Source: Herbaspirillum sp. SJZ107 (GTDB lineage Bacteria > Pseudomonadota > Gammaproteobacteria > Burkholderiales > Burkholderiaceae_D). From it: a DNA stretch of 64,000 nt. Positions 56,831 through 64,000 of the stretch are shown here, piece by piece (the first letter of the stretch is position 1; each line of letters starts with the position of its first letter). The DNA is taken from NCBI RefSeq assembly GCF_006715485.1, contig NZ_VFNH01000001.1, forward strand, positions 1,116,001 to 1,180,000, written 5' to 3'. Below the pieces are notes generated by a model, which saw only the letters and a list, made by a program, of their open reading frames with translations, had not been told where the DNA came from and did not search any database. The position numbers and the translations under genes were made by a program.

Positions 56831-58063
56831 TCAGGCCAGGCCGCGCTGGCGGAACACCCACCACGCGATCCCGATCGCCAGCGCCTGCATGGCTGCGCAC
56901 ATGTAGAAACTGCTGCCCACGCGCCAGTCGCCGGGCGGCAGGTGGCTCACCGCGCCCAGGATCGCCGTTCCCACCAGCGGCATGATCACCAGCGCCAGGC
57001 TGCTGATCGATTGCAGCGATCCCATCAGCTCGCCCTGTTCACGCGGCGTCGACGACTTGGAGACGATGCCCTGCAGCGCTGGCCCGGCGGCAAACGACAG
57101 CAGGTTGCACAGGATGATCACGTATATCAGCCAGCCTTGGGTCGCCAGTCCGTACAGCAGTAAGGCAAGGGCGCCCGAGCTCAGGCCCAGCAGGGTGAGG
57201 CGCACCTCGCCGAAGCGGCGGATCAGGAAGGCCAGCAGGCCGGCTTGCACCACGATCGAGGACAGGCCGACGCAGAAGAGGGCCAGGCCATTGTCGGCCG
57301 GCCCCCAGCCGAAGCGGAAGCTGGTGTACAGGACGAAGGTCGATTGCAGCGACATCTGGGCGAAGGTGACCAGCGTGAATACCACCACCAGGCCGCGGAT
57401 GTCGCGCCGGCGCACCAGGCGCAGCAGCGCCGCGAACGGGTTCATGCGCGACCACTGAAGCGGGGCGCGCCGCTCCGGCGCCAGCGATTCCGGCACGGCG
57501 ATCCAGCCATAGATGAAGTTCGCGGCCGACAGCGCGGCGGCGACGTAGAAGGGCAGGTGCAGCCCGACGTTGCCGAGCAGGCCGCCCAGCGCCGGCCCGC
57601 AGATGAAGCCGAGGCCGAAGGCGGCGCCGATGCGGCCGAAACTCTTGGCACGGTTGTCCGGGGTCGATACGTCGGATGCATAGGCCGCCGCCACCGCCAT
57701 GCTGGCCGACGATGCCCCACCGATCACGCGCCCGATGAACAAACAGGCCAGGTTCGGCGCCCAGGCGGTGGTGAGGAAGTTGATGCCCATGCCGGCCATC
57801 GAATACAGCAGCACCGGGCGCCGGCCGAGGCGGTCGCTGGCCATGCCGATCATCGGCATGAACACGAACTGCATCAGGCCGAACACGGCGCCGAGCATGC
57901 CGTACCACAGCGCCTGCTGCTCGCGGCCGTTGACGTATTCGCCGACCAGGGCCGGCAGCACCGGCACGATCAGCCCGACGCCGAGCATGTCGATGAAGAC
58001 GCAGATCAGGACGAAATTCAGGTTGCCGGCCGGAGCCTTGGCGAACGTCGCGGTGCTGGTCAT
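56831..58063 (-). CDS. MFS transporter, TetA/TCR-like drug:H+ antiporter
   Basis: This protein of about 410 residues has 12 membrane helices. Motif A is [14 protein letters not shown] between helices 2 and 3, and motif C-like [10 protein letters not shown] is in helix 5, as in the DHA1 drug antiporters such as TetA. The helix-1 motif D-x-x-G-x-G ([14 protein letters not shown]) supports that group. No TetR-type regulator is adjacent. The start is uncertain (58063 or 58096). Confidence 0.87.
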   Translation of the reverse strand: MTSTATFAKAPAGNLNFVLICVFIDMLGVGLIVPVLPALVGEYVNGREQQALWYGMLGAVFGLMQFVFMPMIGMASDRLGRRPVLLYSMAGMGINFLTTAWAPNLACLFIGRVIGGASSASMAVAAAYASDVSTPDNRAKSFGRIGAAFGLGFICGPALGGLLGNVGLHLPFYVAAALSAANFIYGWIAVPESLAPERRAPLQWSRMNPFAALLRLVRRRDIRGLVVVFTLVTFAQMSLQSTFVLYTSFRFGWGPADNGLALFCVGLSSIVVQAGLLAFLIRRFGEVRLTLLGLSSGALALLLYGLATQGWLIYVIILCNLLSFAAGPALQGIVSKSSTPREQGELMGSLQSISSLALVIMPLVGTAILGAVSHLPPGDWRVGSSFYMCAAMQALAIGIAWWVFRQRGLA

Positions 58064-58151
58064 GGGCTGCCCGTCGTGGGTACGGAGGAGCTTCATGGTA
58101 GCACCGTTGGCGGCGCCTTCTGGTTGTTCGGCGGCGACGCTGCCTAGCGGC

Positions 58152-58811
58152 TCATGCGCCCGTCCATTCTGCTGCGAACACGGTGCGGAAGTCTTCCAGC
58201 ATCGCCAGGCGCTGCTCGCCCAGGCGGCGCCCGGCCGCCGTCTGCATCATGGCGGGCAGCCTGGCCAGCTTGACCGGGATATGGTCGAGCGAGTAGGCCT
58301 TGTCGTCGAGTGCGCGGCTTGTGCCGAGCGGGTCGCTGCCGTGGGCCAGGCTGCTGCCCATGCGGCCGGCAATGTAGAACATGCGCGCCAGTCCGACCGC
58401 GCCGAGGCCGTCGAGGCGGTCGGCGTCCTGCACGATCTTCGCCTCGAGCGTGGTGGCGGGAATCGCGGCCGAGAAGCTGTGCGCCTCGATCGCGTGGGCG
58501 ACGCTGTCCAGCCGCTCGGCCGGGAAGCCGAGGCGCTGCAGCTCGGTGCGCGCCAGCTCGGCGGACAGGCGCGAGGCTTGCGCACGGCGCGGGTCGTTCT
58601 TGGGAACGTTGACCAGGTCGTGCAGGTAGCAGGCGGCCAGCACGCTCAGCGTGTCGGCCTGCGCGCCGTTTTCCGCATGCTGGCCGGCCATGATCGCCTG
58701 GGCGTTGCGCCAGACGCGGTCGAGGTGGCTGGCGTCGTGGGCGCCGTCGTCGTCGGCAAGCTGTGCCGCCAGGGCGCGCAAGCGGTCGCGCCAGGTATCG
58801 AGTTCATGCAT
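58152..58811 (-). CDS. HD-domain phosphohydrolase (YedJ-like)
   Basis: This 219-residue metal-dependent hydrolase has H in DASHLDRVWRNA, the HD pair in CYLHDLVNVPK and D in IVQDADRLDGLG. Members of this group hydrolyse nucleotides or related phosphates. The ATG at 58811 overlaps the stop of the RNase HI-like gene (58804) by 8 nt, so the two are co-translated. Confidence 0.87.
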   Translation of the reverse strand: MHELDTWRDRLRALAAQLADDDGAHDASHLDRVWRNAQAIMAGQHAENGAQADTLSVLAACYLHDLVNVPKNDPRRAQASRLSAELARTELQRLGFPAERLDSVAHAIEAHSFSAAIPATTLEAKIVQDADRLDGLGAVGLARMFYIAGRMGSSLAHGSDPLGTSRALDDKAYSLDHIPVKLARLPAMMQTAAGRRLGEQRLAMLEDFRTVFAAEWTGA

Positions 58812-59475
58812 GGTGGGATTCCGCGGCGCGCTGCGACAGCGCGTCGGCTTCGAGGTTCTTGTGGCGCGGCACCCAGCGCAGGTGCAGGCTGGCGATGCGC
58901 GCGGACAGCGCGCGGACGGTGGCACGGTAGGCGGCCAGCGACGGCGCGGCAAACGCGTCCGGGCCATTGACGTCGTCGATCACGACGCGGCTGTCGCCGT
59001 ACACCGTCAATTCGTCGGCGCCGTGGGCGACCGCGGCTTCGAGCACGGCGATCAGGGCGCGGTATTCGGCTTCGCTGCTGTTGCCGTAGCCGGCCGGCTG
59101 GGCCAGTTCGACGGCGGCGCCGTCCGGTCCGCGCAGCACGGCGCCGATGCCGCACTGGCCGGGGTTCGGACGGGCCGAGCCGTCGAACCAGGCGCGCCAG
59201 GCGGTCGGGCGGCCGTCGTGGGCGCTGGCGCGGCGCGCCTTGTCGGCGGCGCGCTGGGCGGCGCGGGCAGCATCGCGTTCGTCCTGGGCGGCGCGCTGGG
59301 CCAGGCGTGCCGATACCAGGGTGGCGAGGCCGGCCTGGCCGGCTGCCTGTTCCAGTACCTGGCGCAGGGCCTGGCCGCCGCTCAGGCCGCGGGCCAGCGC
59401 GAGGCGGCGGCTGGCGGCGCGTTCGCTCTTGTAGGCAAGTTGCTCGAGATGTTCAGGATCGGGAAGTTCGTTCAT
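58804..59475 (-). CDS. RNase HI-like protein with N-terminal coiled region
   Basis: This 223-residue protein has an Ala/Arg-rich helical N-terminal half (1-90), with the RNase H fold from about residue 93. The catalytic carboxylates are visible: D in WFDGSARPNPGQCG, E in SSEAEYRAL, D in VYGDSRVV, and the final His/Asp in WVPRHKNLEADALS. It should cleave RNA in RNA:DNA hybrids. The extra N-terminal domain separates it from the housekeeping rnhA product. Confidence 0.87.
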   Translation of the reverse strand: MNELPDPEHLEQLAYKSERAASRRLALARGLSGGQALRQVLEQAAGQAGLATLVSARLAQRAAQDERDAARAAQRAADKARRASAHDGRPTAWRAWFDGSARPNPGQCGIGAVLRGPDGAAVELAQPAGYGNSSEAEYRALIAVLEAAVAHGADELTVYGDSRVVIDDVNGPDAFAAPSLAAYRATVRALSARIASLHLRWVPRHKNLEADALSQRAAESHHA

Positions 59476-59487
59476 GCCGAGAGGATA

Positions 59488-59527
59488 ACAAAAAAGCGCC
59501 GGTGTCCACGAGGGAACACCGGCGCAG
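59488..59527 (-). terminator. Intrinsic terminator of the YXWGXW protein gene
   Basis: GCGCCGGTGTTCC and GGACACCGGCGC pair around a short loop, and TTTTTTG follows on the minus strand. It lies about 60 nt beyond the stop at 59585 and just upstream of the RNase HI-like gene. Confidence 0.88.
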
Positions 59528-59584
59528 CCTCTTTCAGAAGGACATCGTCGCGGTCAGGAACCGTTCATTACCGCAGGCCAGGCA

Positions 59585-60163
59585 TCAGCGGCGCCAGCCG
59601 TTATCCGGGCGGCGGTCGTAGCGGTTCGGCACGCCGTCGCCGTCACGGTCGCGGTCGTAGCGGTTCGGGATACCGTCGCGGTCTTCGTCGCGGCGCGGGC
59701 TGTAGGCGTTGCGATCGTAGCCACGGTCATGGCCGCGGTCGTAGCCATGGCGTTCGTAGCGGTCGGGGATGCCGTCGCGGTCGCGGTCACGGCCGCGGTA
59801 GTCGTTACCGCGGTAATCGCTGCGGTAGCCGCCGCGGTAGCCATTGTCGTACGGCGTCCAGCGCGCCGGTTCCATGTACCAGCCGCCATTGCGGGCGTAC
59901 CAGGTCGGCGCGTTGTAGGCATAGCCCGGGCGTTCGGCAACCCAGTAGCCGGGCGCCCAGACGTGGCGCTGGCCACCCCATTCCCAGTGGCCCGGCGCCC
60001 ACACGTAACCGTGGCGCGGTGCCGGGATGCGCTCGACCAGCGGCGCGGGCGGGGCGGTACCGATGAACAGGCTGACATTGCTGGCGGCCATCGAGGTGAG
60101 CGGTGCGGCGGCGGCGCCGACGGCGATCAGGGCGGCAAGGGCGGTGCAGGTGAGGCGTTTCAT
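59585..60163 (-). CDS. Exported YXWGXW-type protein with Asp-rich calcium-like repeats
   Basis: This 192-residue protein has a signal peptide ending SMAA. YXWGXW-like repeats follow (GYVWAPGHWEWGGQRHVWAPG, about 50-75). The Arg/Asp/Tyr-rich tail carries three D-x-D-x-D-G-[IV]-P-[DN]-R-Y units (near 128, 160 and 173) resembling thrombospondin type-3 calcium loops. An outer-surface or periplasmic, possibly Ca-binding, role is inferred from composition only. A strong terminator follows. Confidence 0.75.
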   Translation of the reverse strand: MKRLTCTALAALIAVGAAAAPLTSMAASNVSLFIGTAPPAPLVERIPAPRHGYVWAPGHWEWGGQRHVWAPGYWVAERPGYAYNAPTWYARNGGWYMEPARWTPYDNGYRGGYRSDYRGNDYRGRDRDRDGIPDRYERHGYDRGHDRGYDRNAYSPRRDEDRDGIPNRYDRDRDGDGVPNRYDRRPDNGWRR

Positions 60164-60336
60164 GTTCTGTCTCCAGTCCGGAAATCGGATGGATGAACTA
60201 TAGCGCGCGCTGCCGTGGCGTTGAAGGGGCGGAAAAGGATGCTTACATGTGATACAGATTCAAGGCAGTCGGCGATGCACGCTTGCCACAAAGCCTGTAG
60301 ATAAAGGGACAACGCGATTTCACGGCGAAGCGGGCG

Positions 60337-60360
60337 GGACCCGGCGCGGCGGCCGGGTCC
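60337..60360 (-). terminator. Possible terminator after the 80-residue exported protein gene
   Basis: GGACCCGGC pairs with GCCGGGTCC about 20 nt beyond the stop at 60380. There is no T run, so termination is only suggested. The rest of the 60,164-60,379 gap shows no gene I can support. Confidence 0.4.
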
Positions 60361-60379
60361 TGTGCTGCGCCCCGCATCA

Positions 60380-60622
60380 TCAGGCACCCTGGCGGGCGCG
60401 CTCGAGCGCCAGCGATTGCTGCTTCTCGGCCGCCGTCATGCGCTTGGCGCTGACCTTCACCACGGCCATGCTGGTCGGGGTCGCGATGCTGGCGGCCTGC
60501 GCTGCGGCCGGGGCTGCAACATGGGCCTGGGCCGGCGGAATCGCTTCCAGTGCGACGCTGGCTGCGCCTGCCACGCTCAGCGAGAAGAGGAAGGCGGCTT
60601 CCATGTTCCTGATGATGTTCAT
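60380..60622 (-). CDS. Small exported protein of unknown function
   Basis: This 80-residue protein has a hydrophobic N-terminus (AAFLFSLSVAGAASVAL) that may act as signal or anchor, an Ala/Pro-rich middle and a basic C-terminus (KVSAKRMTAAEKQQSLALE). AAAGGAGCAGCAA precedes the ATG, which argues for a real gene. I recognise no family. Confidence 0.6.
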   Translation of the reverse strand: MNIIRNMEAAFLFSLSVAGAASVALEAIPPAQAHVAAPAAAQAASIATPTSMAVVKVSAKRMTAAEKQQSLALERARQGA

Positions 60623-60820
60623 TTGCTGCTCCTTTGCGGGTGGGTTGTCGATGGAGTCACTGTAGCCAAAGGCGTTATGGGTCTCCAGCGGCGTGCGACG
60701 GGCTGCACGAAATGCGGGACGAACTGCAAAAATGGCGGCCCCGGAAGGCAGGCCGCCCAGCCGTTTTTCCGGTTCCCTCCGCTACATGGCCGGGACAGCG
60801 CGAGGGCAGGGGAGAACAGG

Positions 60821-63800
60821 ATGATCGGAGCGGTATTCGAGGTGCTGGCGGCGAGCCGGACGCGCCGGCGGCGGGCGCGCAACCTGCGTGCGGGCGGGCG
60901 CGCAAGCACGCGTACGCATGCGGGTGCGGGCATGGCAGCGCCCGCGGTCACGGACGCCGGCGTGCGCACGGCCGGGCTCGGCCTGGCGGCACGGCTCGCC
61001 GGCGCGCTGCCGCGCCCGCGCGTGCCGGTACTGCACATGCCGGTCCTGCGCAAGCCGGGTCCGCTGGCCTGGCTGACGCTGGCCGCGCTGCTGCTGGCCG
61101 GCGCCGGCGCCTGGGTCATCGCCACCCATGCACGCTGGCTGGCCGCAGCGGGTGTCGACGCCGTCAGCCCGCAGCTGGCCGTGCTGCAGCCGGCCCTGCC
61201 CGGTATCGCATTCGAGGTGCCGGACAGTGCCGGCGTGCGGCTCGGCCGGCACGGCGACGCCGCTTTGCTGGTCCTGTCCGGCATGCGCGCCGAGCCGGTC
61301 CAGCGCATCGACCTGTGCGCGCAGATGGCCGACCCGGCCAACGGACGCCTGCTGCCGGTACGGATCGGCTGGCCACTGGAGGCATTAGCGGCGCTGCACG
61401 CCACGCCGCGCAACCCGCTGCTGGCGAGCGGTCCGATGCCGCGTGTCGAGCTCAAGGGCAGTGCCCTCGGCGGCGTCCCGTTGACGCTGGCATGGAACGG
61501 CCACCCGGCTAACTGGATCGGCGATGCCGGCGCAGGCCGGCCGCTGTCGGGCGTACGCGGCGAGACGCCGTTCTACCGCCAGGGCTGGCTGCTGTGGGGT
61601 GGCACGGGGGCAATGCGCGTACTGCGCCGCCCCAGCAGCGCCTGCCCGCAAGCCGGCGAGCTGGTGCTGCAGCTGTACCGTCCGGACCCGTCGGCGGCGC
61701 CGGCGCGCGCGCTGGTGGCGGCCTTTCCCGCGGCCGGCACGCCGGTCGAGGTGCGGCTGGCGCCGGGCCGCTACGCCGTGCCCGCAAGTGCCCCGGCGCG
61801 CATGGAAGACCAGCAGCTGTTCGAGGGCTTGCGCGCACACAGCCTGGTGCGCCTGGGCGCCGATGGCCTGGCCGAGCTGGCGCCGCCCGACCTGGCCGGC
61901 TGGCGCGCCGCCGGAGCGACGCCCTGGGACCGCGCCGTGCTCGACACCGAGGGCCGGCGCCTGCTGCAGCACCTGTATGCGCGCGCCGACGGCGCGTTCG
62001 TGCGCGAGCAGGTGCGCATCTTTAATAGCGAACGCCGGCTGCTGGCCTGGCGCGTGCGCAGCGCCGAGCTGCAGGCCGCGCCGGCACCGGCATGGCGCAT
62101 CGAGCTGGGCGGCGTGCCGGCGCCGCTGGCCGCCGACATGCCGGATGCCGGCGCGCGCCTGTTCGCACGCCTGCCGCAGGGCTGGGCGCCGTGGCAGCGC
62201 GTCGGCGCCTGGCCGTCCGGCAGCAATGCGCGCCTGCGCCTGACGCTGCCGGCGGCAGCGCGCGCCGGCGATGCGATCCGGGTGATGCTGGCCGGGCGCC
62301 TGCTCGGCGTGCAGGGTGGGCGGCTGGCGGCGCCGCCGCTGCCGGCCTGCAGCGGGCGCGCCTGCCGCAGCCCCGATCAGGTGCAAGTGCTCGACCTCCA
62401 GCTCGTGCCGGGCGCGCGCGAACTGGTGCTGGAGGCGGCGCCGCTCGGCATGGACGCGCTGGCCACGCCCGGCGATGCGCGCTACCGCCACCTGGGCGTG
62501 CGCGACGGCGCGCTGGCCTGGCAAGCCTTGCCGGCGGCGGCGCACGCATCCGGCCCGGCCCCGGCCTCGGCCGAGGTGCGGATCAGCGACCGCAACGGCG
62601 CGGCGCTGTGGCAGGACGGCGCCCCGACCGAGGCCGCGCGCGCCGCCGGCCTGGCCACGCTGCTGGGCGTGCGCGCCGACCAGGCCTCCGGCGTGGCCGG
62701 CATGCTCGGCCGCCTGCCCGGCGCCGGCCGCCACGACGCGCGCCTCAGTATCGACCTCGGCCTGCAGGGTGCGGCCCAGGCCGCGCTGGACTGCATCGGC
62801 ATGCGCCGCGGCCAATGGCTGGACGGCCGCTGCAGCGGCGCAGGCGCGGCGCCGGAAGGCCGCCAGGCGGGGCTGGTGGTGCTCGACACCGAGACCGGCG
62901 AGGTGCTGGCCGCGGCCGGCAGCGGCAGCGGCCAGGTCGACGCCGCCAACTGGAGCGAGGCGCGCGCCTTCGAGCGCCTCGACCCGGCCGCCAGCCCGCT
63001 GCGCCTGCCGGCCTTCCAGCACGACGGCGGCGCCGAGCGCAGTCCCGGCTCGACCTTCAAGATCGTCAGCGCGCTCGGGCTGGAACTGGCGGCGCAGACC
63101 GAGCCCGGCCTCGACGCGCTGCTGAACGGCATGCCGCTGGCCGGCATCAACGCCTATGCGGCGGCGCGCGGCTGGGATTTCCGCACCGGGGCGCCGAGCT
63201 ATCCGGCGGACGGCCGCGCGCGCATCACGAATTTCCGCGACCAGGGGCTGGACCGGCACGCCCAGGACGGCCGCCTCGGCCTGGCACAGGCGCTGACCTA
63301 CAGCCTGAACACCTGGTTCGCCTGGACCGGCGAGCTGTCCGACCGCGCCGCCGGCCTCACCGACCTGCAGCCGCTGGCGGCCGACGGCCTGGACCGGGTG
63401 CGGCCGATCGTCGCCATGGCGCACCGGCTCGGCTTCGGCCAGGCGCTGCGCCTCGACGGCGGCCTGCTGCCGGCCGGGTATCCGTGGTCGGCCTGGGACG
63501 CGCTGCAGGCGACACCGGCCGCGATCGACCCGGTCCACACCCGCCACGAACTGCGCCAGATGGTGATCGGGCTGCGCATGCAGGCCACGCCGCTGCAGAT
63601 GGCGCTGGCGGCGGGCGCGGTCGGGCAGGGCGGCGCGATTGCACCGCGTTTGCTGGTGGGGCTGGACGGCAGGGGGGCGCAGACGCTGCCGCTGCAACCG
63701 CTGGGCGTGCGCCTGGACCGCATCCGCGCCGGCATGAAGGGCGTGGTCGATGCCGGCACCGCGGCCGGCGCCTTCCGCGGCCCCGAGCTGGCCGGGGTGC

Positions 63801-64000
63801 GGCGTGGCCTGTCCGGCAAGACCGGCACGGCCCCGGTCGGCGACGGCGAGCGCGCCACGGTATGGTTCACCGGCTGGCTCGAGCCGGGGAGCGTCCCTGG
63901 CCAGGCGCACCGGCGGGCCATTGCGGTGTTCGTCAGCCGCTCGGAAGCGACCGGCGGCGAGCATGCAGCGCCGGTGGCGGCGGCCGTGCTGCGCCATCTC
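60821..64000 (+). CDS. Large penicillin-binding transpeptidase (3' end outside window)
   Basis: The frame stays open for 1060 codons to the window end. A basic N-terminus is followed by one membrane helix near residue 90 (LAWLTLAALLLAGAGAWVI) and about 560 residues of uncharacterised periplasmic region. After LSIDLGLQGAAQAAL comes the transpeptidase domain with all three active-site motifs: SxxK (S744-TFK), SxN (S828-L-N) and KTG (K1000). It should cross-link peptidoglycan like a class B enzyme, but the N-terminal part is far longer than in PBP2 or PBP3. GGGGAG precedes the ATG at 60821; an in-frame ATG at 60785 lacks a ribosome site. Confidence 0.82.
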   Translation, partial: MIGAVFEVLAASRTRRRRARNLRAGGRASTRTHAGAGMAAPAVTDAGVRTAGLGLAARLAGALPRPRVPVLHMPVLRKPGPLAWLTLAALLLAGAGAWVIATHARWLAAAGVDAVSPQLAVLQPALPGIAFEVPDSAGVRLGRHGDAALLVLSGMRAEPVQRIDLCAQMADPANGRLLPVRIGWPLEALAALHATPRNPLLASGPMPRVELKGSALGGVPLTLAWNGHPANWIGDAGAGRPLSGVRGETPFYRQGWLLWGGTGAMRVLRRPSSACPQAGELVLQLYRPDPSAAPARALVAAFPAAGTPVEVRLAPGRYAVPASAPARMEDQQLFEGLRAHSLVRLGADGLAELAPPDLAGWRAAGATPWDRAVLDTEGRRLLQHLYARADGAFVREQVRIFNSERRLLAWRVRSAELQAAPAPAWRIELGGVPAPLAADMPDAGARLFARLPQGWAPWQRVGAWPSGSNARLRLTLPAAARAGDAIRVMLAGRLLGVQGGRLAAPPLPACSGRACRSPDQVQVLDLQLVPGARELVLEAAPLGMDALATPGDARYRHLGVRDGALAWQALPAAAHASGPAPASAEVRISDRNGAALWQDGAPTEAARAAGLATLLGVRADQASGVAGMLGRLPGAGRHDARLSIDLGLQGAAQAALDCIGMRRGQWLDGRCSGAGAAPEGRQAGLVVLDTETGEVLAAAGSGSGQVDAANWSEARAFERLDPAASPLRLPAFQHDGGAERSPGSTFKIVSALGLELAAQTEPGLDALLNGMPLAGINAYAAARGWDFRTGAPSYPADGRARITNFRDQGLDRHAQDGRLGLAQALTYSLNTWFAWTGELSDRAAGLTDLQPLAADGLDRVRPIVAMAHRLGFGQALRLDGGLLPAGYPWSAWDALQATPAAIDPVHTRHELRQMVIGLRMQATPLQMALAAGAVGQGGAIAPRLLVGLDGRGAQTLPLQPLGVRLDRIRAGMKGVVDAGTAAGAFRGPELAGVRRGLSGKTGTAPVGDGERATVWFTGWLEPGSVPGQAHRRAIAVFVSRSEATGGEHAAPVAAAVLRHL

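Noticed and set aside
61385..63997. 870-codon open frame on the minus strand
   Set aside because: It is the shadow of the penicillin-binding protein frame on the plus strand, which carries the STFK, SLN and KTG motifs. Its composition (Arg/Gln/Gly/His rich) is typical of GC-rich antisense frames.

Overview
The window is very GC-rich, densely coded bacterial chromosome. Long spurious antisense open frames, the gene families present and the nitrogen-regulated urease operon all suggest a betaproteobacterium of the Burkholderiales, probably an Oxalobacteraceae/Massilia-like soil or plant-associated organism. That taxonomic placement is inference from gene content, not from a marker gene. I see no insertion sequence, prophage, integrase or CRISPR array.

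Layout. 1-1,860: four tRNA-Arg(ACG) genes on the minus strand, each followed by its own terminator, with an acyltransferase gene on the plus strand in the middle. 1,961-8,260: a beta-propeller sensor kinase, a D-2-hydroxyacid dehydrogenase, an Ala/Lys-rich exported protein and an M28 peptidase. 8,389-15,308: a second M28 peptidase and the two halves of bacterial non-homologous end joining, ligD (+) facing ku (-). ku shares a transcript with a short-chain dehydrogenase and a small membrane protein. 15,467-18,872: a diguanylate cyclase, a SulP transporter and a small membrane protein. 19,061-25,408: a urease operon, ureD-ureA-GNAT-ureB-ureC-ureE-ureF-ureG-ureJ, behind a sigma-54 promoter with two NtrC-type sites. 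25,439-28,924: acyltransferase, ArsC-like protein, beta-helix lipoprotein and aldo/keto reductase.

28,928-33,926 is the most notable region. A photoactive yellow protein (PYP) gene overlaps a PAS-GGDEF diguanylate cyclase gene, which overlaps a PAS-GGDEF-EAL phosphodiesterase gene. The gene for a small 4-coumarate ligase of the PYP-activating type is divergent from them. Together they read as a self-contained blue-light to cyclic-di-GMP module.

33,949-40,213: thioesterase, EEP-family hydrolase, M1 aminopeptidase, Old Yellow Enzyme and a Gdx/SugE-type SMR exporter. 40,346-45,773: a polyprenyl-linked glycosylation cluster (GT2, ArnT-like GT39, PAP2 phosphatase, LpxB-N-like protein) and a heptosyltransferase-like gene preceded by a 17-codon leader ORF. 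45,884-52,965: small membrane protein, aspartoacylase-like peptidase, two acyltransferases facing each other (one in an AT-richer patch), a hypothetical gene, and an azoR-pirin pair divergent from a LysR regulator. 52,962-54,866: a two-component pair whose response-regulator gene is broken by an apparent 19-nt deletion. 54,942-64,000: esterase, phosphatidylserine decarboxylase, MFS transporter, HD hydrolase, RNase HI-like protein, YXWGXW/Asp-rich repeat protein, a small exported protein, and a very large penicillin-binding-protein gene that runs off the end of the window.
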